Source: Micromonospora_J zhanjiangensis (GTDB lineage: Bacteria; Actinomycetota; Actinomycetes; Mycobacteriales; Micromonosporaceae). Taken from it: a DNA stretch of 56,514 nt. A program made the position numbers and the translations under genes. The notes beneath the pieces were generated by a model. It was given only the letters and a program-made list of their open reading frames with translations. It was not told the DNA's origin and ran no database searches. Location of the stretch: positions 1 to 56,514 of the forward strand of contig NZ_JBHSBN010000034.1 of assembly GCF_042650605.1 (NCBI RefSeq). The letters are read 5' to 3'. This document shows, one piece after another, positions 30,991-38,714 of the stretch (its first letter is position 1; each line of letters begins with the position of its first letter).

Positions 30991-32958
30991 ATGCGGGTCA
31001 GGTTCGGTGTGCTCGGGCCGGTCGTCGCCTGGGACGGCACCGGTGCGCCGATCGACCTGAAGGGGCCGAAACACCGCGCGGTGCTGGCCAGACTGGTCGT
31101 CGCGCGTGGTCGGGTGGTGCCGGTCAACCACCTCGTCGACGACCTGTGGCGGGACCCGCCACCGGGCGCGGTGGGTGCCGTCCGCACGTTCGTCGCGGCG
31201 CTGCGGCGGGCGGTGGAGCCGGGGCGTCCGCCGCGGGAGCCGGCCCGGTTGCTGGTCACCGAGGGGCCCGGCTATGCGCTCAGGGCGGCGCCGGACGCGG
31301 TCGACGCCTGGCGGTTCGAGGACGCGGTCGCGGCCACCGGGCCCTCGCCGGACACGATCATCGAGCGGCTCGACCGGGCCCTGGGCTGGTGGCGGGGGCC
31401 CGCGTACGCCGGCTTCGACGACGAGCCGTGGGCGCGAGTCGAGCGTTCCCGCCTCGAACAGTTGCGGCTGAACGCGATCGAGCAGCGGGCCGAGGCGTTG
31501 TTGACCGTGGGGCGGGCCGCCGACGTCGTACCGGATCTCGACGCGCACGTGGCGGAGCATCCGTGGCGGGAGGAGGCGTGGCGACTGCTGGCCCTCGCCC
31601 TGTACCGCGCGGGCCGCCAGGGTGACGCGCTCGCGGTGCTGCGCCGGGCCCGTGGTCTGCTGCTGGAACAGCTCGGCGTCGACCCGGGTCCGCGCCTGCG
31701 GCTGCTGGAGACCGACATCCTCCGCCAGGTCGACCGGATCGACGACGGTGCCCGATCGCCGGAACCGGACCGGGTCTGGGCGGCGGTCACGGCGGCGTAC
31801 GACCGCTCCGTGGCCGTCGGAGCCGCGGATCGACTGGAATCGACGGTCAACCTGCTGCGAAGTCTCGCCGTGACCGGGGCGAGCGGACTCGATGCGGCGC
31901 GGGAGGGGCGGGTCGCGGCCGTCGTCGCCGCCGAGCAACTGGGCGATCCCGAACTCACCGCCCGGGTCATCGGCGGCTACGACGTACCCGCGATCTGGAC
32001 GCGTTCGGACGACCCGGCGCAGGCGGCGCGGCTCGTCGCGGCGGCCGAGCGGACCCTGGTCGCCTGTCACCCCGGACCGGCCGAGGCCGCCCGGGCCCGG
32101 CTGTTGGCCGTCATCGCGGTGGAGTCGCGCGGTACCCGCGCGGCGCGCGGACCCGAGGCCGCCCGGGAGGCGGAACGGATCGCGCGTCGCCTGGGTGACC
32201 CGGCCCTGCTGGCCTTCGCGCTGAACGGCGTGTTCATGCAGAGCTTCCACCGGGCGGGACTGGCCCCCGAACGGGACGCGATCGGTGCCGAGCTGATCGA
32301 CCTGGCCGGCCGGCACAGCCTGGTGGCGTTCGAGATCCTCGGGCACCTCGTCCGGCTGCAGGCCCGCGGCGCGCTCGCGGACTTCGCGACCGCCGACCGG
32401 CACGCCGTCGCGGCCGACCGGCTCGCCGGGCGGCACCACCGCCCGCTGGTCGGCGTCTTCACCCAGTGGTACCGAGCCCTGCGGCTGGCCGCGACCGGGC
32501 CGTCGCCGCGGGCCGCGGAGATCGCCTACCGCGACGCGGCGGCCCGGCTCGCCGACGCCGGCATGCCGGGGGTCGAGCGGGGCCTCCTACCGCTGGCCCT
32601 GCTCTGCCTGCGGGTGTGGCACGGCGACCCGGTCCGCTTCGACGAGACCACCGACTGGGGCGGTTACACGCCCTGGGTACGCCCGCTCCTCCTGCTGGGC
32701 CGGGACCGCCCGGCCGCCGCCGCCACGGCACTGCGGCAGGCCCCCGATCCGCCGCGCGACCTGCTCTTCGAGGCCCTGTGGTGCCTCACCGCCCGGGCCG
32801 CGGTCGCGCTGGACGACCGGGCGGTGATGGCACGCGCCCGGGCCGAACTCGCGCCGGCCGCCGGCGAACTGGCCGGGGCCGGCAGCGGCATGCTCACCGT
32901 CGGCCCGGTCGCCGGTCATCTCGACATTCTCGACGCGGCCCTGAGCCGCGCCCGATGA
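30991..32958 (+). CDS. SARP/AfsR-type regulator (winged helix - BTAD - TPR-like)
   Basis: The product has 655 residues. Residues 1-95 are an OmpR-like winged helix (FGVLGPVVAWDGTGAPIDLKGPKHRAVLARLVVARGRVVPVNHLVDDLW). Residues about 100-250 are a bacterial transcription activation domain (EHPWREEAWRLLALALYRAGRQGDALAVLRRAR, LGVDPGPRLRLLETDIL). The remaining 400 residues are helical and TPR-like; no NB-ARC ATPase is present. SARPs activate secondary-metabolism or local genes in actinomycetes. ATG 30991 follows GGAAGGG. The likely target is the divergent hydrolase gene or its own promoter. Confidence 0.85.
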   Translation: MRVRFGVLGPVVAWDGTGAPIDLKGPKHRAVLARLVVARGRVVPVNHLVDDLWRDPPPGAVGAVRTFVAALRRAVEPGRPPREPARLLVTEGPGYALRAAPDAVDAWRFEDAVAATGPSPDTIIERLDRALGWWRGPAYAGFDDEPWARVERSRLEQLRLNAIEQRAEALLTVGRAADVVPDLDAHVAEHPWREEAWRLLALALYRAGRQGDALAVLRRARGLLLEQLGVDPGPRLRLLETDILRQVDRIDDGARSPEPDRVWAAVTAAYDRSVAVGAADRLESTVNLLRSLAVTGASGLDAAREGRVAAVVAAEQLGDPELTARVIGGYDVPAIWTRSDDPAQAARLVAAAERTLVACHPGPAEAARARLLAVIAVESRGTRAARGPEAAREAERIARRLGDPALLAFALNGVFMQSFHRAGLAPERDAIGAELIDLAGRHSLVAFEILGHLVRLQARGALADFATADRHAVAADRLAGRHHRPLVGVFTQWYRALRLAATGPSPRAAEIAYRDAAARLADAGMPGVERGLLPLALLCLRVWHGDPVRFDETTDWGGYTPWVRPLLLLGRDRPAAAATALRQAPDPPRDLLFEALWCLTARAAVALDDRAVMARARAELAPAAGELAGAGSGMLTVGPVAGHLDILDAALSRAR

Positions 32959-32973
32959 CCGCGGACCGGGCCG

Positions 32974-33696
32974 TCATGCCGTCGCCGGCACGACGTCGGC
33001 CAGCACGACGGTGACGTTGTCCGGCGCGCCGCCCTGGTGGGTGAGCTTGATCAACTGCTCGGCGCACTGGTCCCGGTCCGGACAGCCGAGCAGCGTCAGG
33101 GCGATCACCGGATCGGACACCACGTCGGACAGGCCGTCGCTGCAGACCAGCAGCCGGTCGCCCGGCTGGACGGTCAGCGCGGTGTGGCTCGGCGTGATCT
33201 GGGCGCCGCGGACCACCTGGGTCACCAACGAACGCTGCGGATGCTGCCGGGCCTGCTCCGGGGTCAGCACGCCCTGGTCCACCAGCGCCTGCACGAAGGT
33301 GTCGTCCCGGGTGAGCCGGTGCAGCTCACCACCGCGGAGCAGATAGCAGCGCGAGTCGCCGACGTGCGCGACGGCCAGCCGGTCCCCGGCGAGCAGGGCC
33401 GCCGTGAGGGTGGTGCCCATGCCCTCGCTGGCCGGGTCGGTCCCGGCGGCGGCACCGACCTCCCGGTTGGCGGCGTCCAGCGCGTCCCGCAGCGCGGCGA
33501 CCGGGTCGTCCACCGGACCGGTGTCCAGCCCGGCGAGGACCCGGATCGCGATGTCGCTGGCCACCTCGCCGGCCGGCAGCCCGCCCACCCCGTCGGCCAC
33601 GACGATCAACCGGTCGCCCGCGTACGCGGAGTCCTCGTTGTTGGACCGGACCAGGCCGGGGTCGCTGAGTTCGGTGGTCCGGAGGATCAGGCTCAT
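32974..33696 (-). CDS. PP2C-family Ser/Thr protein phosphatase
   Basis: The product has 240 residues and is a stand-alone PP2C (PPM) domain, with metal-binding signatures RSNNEDS, VVADGVGG, GMGTTLTAAL, AHVGDSRCYL, CSDGLSD and GAPDNVTVVLADV. It resembles bacterial PstP/PrpC phosphatases that reverse Hanks-type kinase phosphorylation, but lacks their membrane anchor. It is divergent from the LuxR-type gene. Confidence 0.9.
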   Translation of the reverse strand: MSLILRTTELSDPGLVRSNNEDSAYAGDRLIVVADGVGGLPAGEVASDIAIRVLAGLDTGPVDDPVAALRDALDAANREVGAAAGTDPASEGMGTTLTAALLAGDRLAVAHVGDSRCYLLRGGELHRLTRDDTFVQALVDQGVLTPEQARQHPQRSLVTQVVRGAQITPSHTALTVQPGDRLLVCSDGLSDVVSDPVIALTLLGCPDRDQCAEQLIKLTHQGGAPDNVTVVLADVVPATA

Positions 33697-33759
33697 GTCA
33701 CCTAGCCTGCCAAGAACACCGTCGGGGTGTCTCTACGTACTACTGCGTAAGGTTGGCTC

Positions 33760-34785
33760 GTGATGCCGGTGTCCATGGTCGGGCGTGCCGGGGAGCTGGC
33801 CGAGCTCGCCCGCGCCTGGTCCGCCGTGGTCGAGGCGGACCGGCCGGCGCTCCGGACCGTGGTGATCACCGGCGCGGCCGGGGTGGGCAAGAGCCTGCTC
33901 ATCGCCGCGGCCCTCGACGGGTACGCCCCGCGCCCGTCGACCGTGCTGTCCGGCGTCGCGCGGGTGCACAGCCCGGCCCCGTACGACTGGTTGGCGGCCG
34001 TGTTGTGCGGCCGGGACACCGCCGACCTGCCGGTCCCGGCGGACGCCCTGGCCTGGTTGGCCCAGCAGCCCAACTCGCCGCGGGAGCGCTACGCGCCGGA
34101 GGCGCTGCTGCGGCTGGCCGTGGCCACCGTCCGGGCGCTGGTCGGCGCCGGGCCGGCCGTGCTGGTCGTCGACGACCTGCACGCGCTCGACCCGGCGAGC
34201 CTCAACCTGATCGGCGAGCTGGCGGCGGTGCCCGACCTGCCCGCGCTGCTGGTGGTGGGCAGCCGGCCGCCCGCCGCGTCGGTGGCGCCGCAGCTCACCG
34301 CGCGCACGCTGGCTCGGCTCTCCGGTACGCCGGGGGCGGTCCGCCAGCACCTCGGCCCGCTCACCCCGGCCGAGGTCGCCGAGGTGCTGGCCGAGGTGTA
34401 CGCCGGTGAGCCGGTCGCCGAGGAGATCGTCGCGACGGTGTGGGAGCGGACCGGGGGCAACCCGTACTGGCTCACCGAACTGCTCGCCGCCCGCGGTGCC
34501 GGTCCGGTGGCGGCGTTGGTCGCCGGGCCGCTGCCGGAGCACCTGCGGCTGCCGACCGGTCCCGCCCCGGACGCCGCCGAGCTGACCAGCCGGGAGGCCG
34601 AGGTGCTGCGGTGTCTTGCCGGCGGGATGTCGAACAAACAGATCGCCCGTTCGCTGGGAATCTCCGTCCGCACGGTCACCGTTCACGTTTCCAACCTGCT
34701 GCGGAAGACCGGTGCGGCCTCCCGAACGGAAGCAGCACTGCTGGCCGTGCGCCATCAGTTGATCGGTCCGATGAGACGGTCGTAG
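33760..34785 (+). CDS. short P-loop ATPase - LuxR-type regulator
   Basis: The product has 341 residues. An N-terminal AAA/STAND-like ATPase has Walker A TGAAGVGKS (about 41-48) and Walker B VLVVDDLHALD. The C-terminal LuxR helix-turn-helix (about 272-335) reads LTSREAEVLRCLAGGMSNKQIARSLGISVRTVTVHVSNLLRKTG. It is like a LAL (MalT-type) regulator without the long helical sensor part, which usually makes these proteins 800-1000 residues. It ends 156 bases before the SCO2524-like gene, so it may regulate that cluster; this is inference. Confidence 0.82.
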   Translation: MMPVSMVGRAGELAELARAWSAVVEADRPALRTVVITGAAGVGKSLLIAAALDGYAPRPSTVLSGVARVHSPAPYDWLAAVLCGRDTADLPVPADALAWLAQQPNSPRERYAPEALLRLAVATVRALVGAGPAVLVVDDLHALDPASLNLIGELAAVPDLPALLVVGSRPPAASVAPQLTARTLARLSGTPGAVRQHLGPLTPAEVAEVLAEVYAGEPVAEEIVATVWERTGGNPYWLTELLAARGAGPVAALVAGPLPEHLRLPTGPAPDAAELTSREAEVLRCLAGGMSNKQIARSLGISVRTVTVHVSNLLRKTGAASRTEAALLAVRHQLIGPMRRS

Positions 34786-34941
34786 TAGTCCCCTTTCTCC
34801 GAGCTTGACGCGTACGCCATCATTAGCAGAAAGGACCGGAGCTTTGTCTACATGCTCCGGTGGGCCGACGTCTCTGGCCGCGTAACGCGAGTGCCGCTCG
34901 GCTGTTCGACGGTGCATTTGGCGGATGGTGGTGTAGGACTG

Positions 34942-36783
34942 ATGAGGATTCAACCCCGTCAGCAGCTCCTGGAAATTTGGGGCGCGGCCGTAGGGTCGTC
35001 CTGGCAGGACGGTCAGTGGCAGTGGGGCGGTCGGCACGGCTCGAATTCGATCGGGGACGCCGAGCAGTTGCTCTGCCTCCTGCTTCCCGCGACGCAGGTG
35101 GCCTCGTTCAAGATCGACAATCCGGACGAGACCGCCGACGAGATGCTCCGGGCGCTGCGCCCGCTCGGCACGGCGACCCAGATCCCCCGGGTGTTGATCC
35201 AGGTGCTGACCGAGTACTTCACCAAATACCGCGACGAGACGGGTGCCCCGGTTTTCTCCGGCGGCACCTATTTCGTGGTCGAGGACGGCGCCGACAAACC
35301 CACCCCCGAACAGCTCGAACTGGGCATCGTCGACTCGTACGCGATGTCGGTGACGCTGTCGCTGGCCACGATCGGTTTCGCGAAGGTCTTTCGCGGCGCG
35401 GTCCGCCGGGACGAGGTGCTGCGCGAGATCGAGGCACTGGAGACGCTGGCCAGCCAACGGCTCAGCGCCGCGATGGTGGGCCTGTTGCGCAGTTTCTCGG
35501 TCTACGTCTTCGACGTCGACTCCACCGAGGGCGGGGTGCTGATCCGGACGGTCAACCAGTCCCGCATGCCGCAGCGCCAGGTGGTCGCGCAACTGCGCCG
35601 GGAACTGCGCCAGACGATGGCGACCTTCCGCGAGGTCCTGATCGGATCCGGCCAGGTGGGTGACCTGGAGAGCGCCAACCGGCTGTTCGAGTGCGGTTGG
35701 TCCTGGGGGGTGGTCAAGGACGCCCCGGTGGTGGAGACCGAGGAAGCGGTGGGCGAGCAGCCCAAGGGCGTGGCCGAGGAGAAGCCGTACCTCTACTTCA
35801 CGGTGGTCGCACTGGACGCGATCGAGGACCTCTTCTCCGAACGGACCCGCATCCTCGGCCTGCTGAACGACGAACAGCAGCGGCTGTCCCGGGCGCTGCA
35901 ACTGCGCTGGGAGTTGACCCGGACCTACTGGGCCACGGTCGCCACCTTCGGCAACAGCCACCGCTGGCCGTTGGAGGACATCCCCTGGCAGACCACCGAC
36001 GCTGACACGTCCGACTACTTCACCCTGCTGGTCACCTCGCTGGCCGTGAAGGGTCTGGTCAACCTGCGTGGCTCGGACGCCGAGCTGTCCCGGGTCGGTT
36101 CGGTGCTGAGCGAACTGGCCAACCGGGCCCGGATCACCCGCCGCCCGTTCGAACGGGACGCGGCGCTGACGCTGCACGCCCCCGGCGTACGGGTGAACCT
36201 GATCGGCAGCGAGCAGTTGGGCGGGCCGCGGCTGCGCTGGGCGGTGAGCGAGTTCGCGCCCCTGCTGCTGCAGCGGACCGCGTACATCGCGACGCTGATC
36301 AGCGACACCGAGCAGCGGGGCGTCCTGCTCGACCTGGCCGACGCGGTGTGGGACCACCTGAGCAGCCGGCGCCTCGACCAGGGCTCGATGCGGGCCCTGT
36401 GGGACCAGCCGGCCAAGGCGTTCCCGCAGTTGAACGTCCACTACGACCGACCCTCCTGGTACTTCACCGAGCGGGTGGTGGCCGGACTGGTCACCACGGC
36501 CAACATGCTCAACCGGGCGCCGCTGCGCAGCGGGCGGCTGGTCGAGGTCGCGATGGAGCTGCTCAGCGAGGCGGAACACCTCTACGACATGGAGTTGCTC
36601 AGCGGTGCGGCCGAGGCCGGCCCGAAGATGCAGCAGACCTTGCACGTCGTCCGGGTCAACCTGGAGCGGGCCCGCGAGATCGTGCAGGACCGGCCGGGCA
36701 CCTCCGTGGCGCTGACCAGCGAGGTGCTGCGGTCGCTCGACGAGTTCTCGGCGGCCCGGCGCGACGTCACGGAGGCGGGCTGA
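34942..36783 (+). CDS. SCO2524-family protein of unknown function
   Basis: The product has 613 residues and starts MRIQPRQQLLEIWGAAVG, which I recognise as the SCO2524 family, known only from actinobacterial genomes. It has no signal peptide or membrane helix and is mostly predicted alpha-helical, with several Leu- and Arg-rich helices (for example LLNDEQQRLSRALQLRWELTRTYWA). No catalytic motif is apparent. ATG 34942 was chosen by family similarity and a nearby TAGGA; the frame is open to 34852. It is followed after 2 bases by the SCO2523-like gene, so the two are one operon. Function unknown. Confidence 0.75.
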   Translation: MRIQPRQQLLEIWGAAVGSSWQDGQWQWGGRHGSNSIGDAEQLLCLLLPATQVASFKIDNPDETADEMLRALRPLGTATQIPRVLIQVLTEYFTKYRDETGAPVFSGGTYFVVEDGADKPTPEQLELGIVDSYAMSVTLSLATIGFAKVFRGAVRRDEVLREIEALETLASQRLSAAMVGLLRSFSVYVFDVDSTEGGVLIRTVNQSRMPQRQVVAQLRRELRQTMATFREVLIGSGQVGDLESANRLFECGWSWGVVKDAPVVETEEAVGEQPKGVAEEKPYLYFTVVALDAIEDLFSERTRILGLLNDEQQRLSRALQLRWELTRTYWATVATFGNSHRWPLEDIPWQTTDADTSDYFTLLVTSLAVKGLVNLRGSDAELSRVGSVLSELANRARITRRPFERDAALTLHAPGVRVNLIGSEQLGGPRLRWAVSEFAPLLLQRTAYIATLISDTEQRGVLLDLADAVWDHLSSRRLDQGSMRALWDQPAKAFPQLNVHYDRPSWYFTERVVAGLVTTANMLNRAPLRSGRLVEVAMELLSEAEHLYDMELLSGAAEAGPKMQQTLHVVRVNLERAREIVQDRPGTSVALTSEVLRSLDEFSAARRDVTEAG

Positions 36784-36785
36784 CC

Positions 36786-37703
36786 ATGCTGATCTTCGCG
36801 GCATCCGACAAGGGCGGCACCGGCCGCTCGGTCACCAGCAGCAACGTCCTCTACCGCAGCGCCCTGCAGGGTACGGACGTCTGCTATCTCGACTTCGACT
36901 TCGGCTCGCCGACGGCCGGTGCCATCTTCAACGTCGAGTCGGTGGTGCACGGCACCACCCGGGGCGGACTGCACTCCTACCTGGACGGCGACGTCGCCGA
37001 ACCGCAGCGGATCGACGTGTGGGACGACTCCGACCGGTCCAGCCTGCGCAACCGCCCGCCGGGTGCCGGCCGGCTGGTCCTGCTGCCGGGCGACGCCGGC
37101 GGTGGGGAGTTCCCGTCCACCCGGGAGATGGTCATCCGGTGCGGCCGGTTGTTCCTCCGGCTGGAGGAGGAGTTCGACCTGGTCCTGGTGGACCTCAGCG
37201 CCGGCCGGTCGTACGCCACGGACATGGTCCTCGCCGCCACCGCGTTGCCGGAGCTGGCCTCGGTCCGGGCGCGGTGGCTGGTCTTCCACCGGTGGACCCG
37301 GCAGCACGTGCTGGCCGCCTCGGCCCTGGTCTACGGGACCAGGGGAATCCTGGAGACGGGCGTCCGGCACGGACACGACCGCGACGAGTTGGCCGACTCG
37401 CTGCGGTTCGTCCGGACCGCCGTCGTCGACCCCGACTCGCCCGAACTCGAAGGGCTCCGGCCGGGTCAGCTGGCCTGGCTGCGCGAGTGCAACCGTGACC
37501 TGCTCGAACTGGCCAGCACCAACCGGGTCGGCCGGACCATGTTGATCGACTCGGTGCCGCTGGATCCGGTGCTGCAATGGCGGGAGCAACTCATCTCCGA
37601 CAACGACGTGTACGCGCGCCGGATCGCCAACCTCGAGACCGTGGAGGCATTCACCAGGCTGGCCAAGCTCATCGTGGACGACGCCGCCTGGGAGACGCTG
37701 TGA
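36786..37703 (+). CDS. SCO2523-family variant P-loop protein (MinD/ParA-like)
   Basis: The product has 305 residues and has a MinD/ParA (SIMIBI) layout: a deviant Walker A at residues 8-15 (DKGGTGRS), CYLDFDFGSPTAGAIF for switch I, and LVLVDLSAGRSY for Walker B/switch II. The signature Lys9 is kept, but the P-loop Lys that contacts phosphate is Arg14. Nucleotide binding or hydrolysis may therefore be altered, hence the name variant P-loop. In ParA-like systems such ATPases position or load partner complexes; partners here would be the adjacent SCO2524- and SCO2522-like proteins. The stop overlaps the next start by 3 bases. Confidence 0.78.
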   Translation: MLIFAASDKGGTGRSVTSSNVLYRSALQGTDVCYLDFDFGSPTAGAIFNVESVVHGTTRGGLHSYLDGDVAEPQRIDVWDDSDRSSLRNRPPGAGRLVLLPGDAGGGEFPSTREMVIRCGRLFLRLEEEFDLVLVDLSAGRSYATDMVLAATALPELASVRARWLVFHRWTRQHVLAASALVYGTRGILETGVRHGHDRDELADSLRFVRTAVVDPDSPELEGLRPGQLAWLRECNRDLLELASTNRVGRTMLIDSVPLDPVLQWREQLISDNDVYARRIANLETVEAFTRLAKLIVDDAAWETL

Positions 37704-38662
37704 CGGCCCCGGAGGTCGCCTTCGAGGAGAGCACAGCCCGACGCAGCGTCGAGTCGGTGCCGCTGTCGCACGTGTCGATCGAGGTGGGCCACCTCTACAT
37801 CGAGGAGTTCGCCGGCGGGATCGAAGGGCTCAAGCGGCACTTCGCTCGGATCGCCCCCTGGGTGGCGGCGGCCCGGCTGGCGGCCGACGACCGGGCGCCG
37901 ACCGGGCGGGCCCGGATCAGCACCTGCTTCATGATCGACGACTACTTCAGTCGGTTCAGCACACCCACGGTGGTGGCCCGGCAGGTGCTCACGGCCGCCG
38001 AGAGCGCCGGGCTGGTCATCGACTACTTCGCCCGGGAGGCCGGCTGCGCCCAGGCCGACGACATCCCGCTCGCCGAACTGGTGCTCACCCAGTTGGTCTC
38101 CGACCCGGTTCCGGAGACCACCGGCGACCGGCCGCCGACGATCGAGACCGGCTGGCTGTGCAACGGCAAGCGGTCACCCGCGCTCGGCCCGGCCCAGGCG
38201 ATGAGCGGTGGGCGGGTGTGGCAGCCGCCGGTGCAGAACGCGGCCAACCGACATTCGATCTTCCTGGACGTCGAGCTGTGGGACTACCTGGACAACGGCG
38301 AGCGGCAGTGGTCCTGTCCGTTCCTGGCCGCCGTCTGGCAGCTCATGCGGCTCGGCCTGCTGCGACACCAGGGCGAGGGAGTGACCAACCCGTACCTGCT
38401 GGACGACTGGCCCGACGACTGGGACCGGCTCCCGGCGGTGGTCAAGCTCAACCCGAACGCCGCCCCGTTCAGCGCCTACCGCACGTTCTCGGTCCTCGGC
38501 ACCCGGTTCCTGCCGATCGAGCACGCCGTCCGGACCATCCTCAGCCAGGTCTCGGTCGACCCGGCGGTGCTGGACCAGCTGCACACCCGCAGCCGGGCGG
38601 AACGACTCGACCTGCCGAAGGACCTGGTCGAGCGAGTCGAGTACGCGTTCGTCGCGGACTGA
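37700..38662 (+). CDS. SCO2522-family protein of unknown function
   Basis: The product has 320 residues and contains the family's opening SVESVPLSHVSIEVGHLYIEEF. Other marked segments are STCFMIDDYFSRF, the Trp-rich RVWQPPVQNAANRHSIFLDVELWDYL, and YRTFSVLGTRFLPIEHAVRTIL. No known enzyme motif, signal or membrane segment is visible. GTG 37700 overlaps the SCO2523-like stop. The last codons and stop lie in a 31-bp tandem duplication that separates it from the NACHT gene. Function unknown. Confidence 0.72.
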   Translation: MTAPEVAFEESTARRSVESVPLSHVSIEVGHLYIEEFAGGIEGLKRHFARIAPWVAAARLAADDRAPTGRARISTCFMIDDYFSRFSTPTVVARQVLTAAESAGLVIDYFAREAGCAQADDIPLAELVLTQLVSDPVPETTGDRPPTIETGWLCNGKRSPALGPAQAMSGGRVWQPPVQNAANRHSIFLDVELWDYLDNGERQWSCPFLAAVWQLMRLGLLRHQGEGVTNPYLLDDWPDDWDRLPAVVKLNPNAAPFSAYRTFSVLGTRFLPIEHAVRTILSQVSVDPAVLDQLHTRSRAERLDLPKDLVERVEYAFVAD

Positions 38663-38701
38663 GCGGGTCGAGTACGCGTTCGTCGCGGACTGGAGCGGGT
38701 C
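38631..38701. repeat. 31-bp tandem duplication at SCO2522-like stop codon
   Basis: The segment 38631-38661, which contains the last codons of the gene, is repeated at 38662-38692 with a single base change and is followed by a partial third copy to about 38701. It lies in the 52-base gap to the convergent NACHT-HEAT gene. Confidence 0.9.
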
Positions 38702-38714
38702 GTGCCGGCGCAGC

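Noticed and set aside
30004..32439. Minus-strand frame of about 811 codons spanning hydrolase and SARP region
   Set aside because: It runs out of frame through the hydrolase and antisense through the SARP gene, both of which are well supported.
33716..33730. Small palindrome (ACACC/GGTGT) in the PP2C-LuxR divergent gap
   Set aside because: Five-base arms are too short to separate from chance in GC-rich DNA.
33733..36804. Minus-strand frame of about 1023 codons opposite the LuxR-type and SCO2524-like genes
   Set aside because: Antisense shadow; no motif, and the plus strand carries clear Walker and HTH motifs and family similarity.
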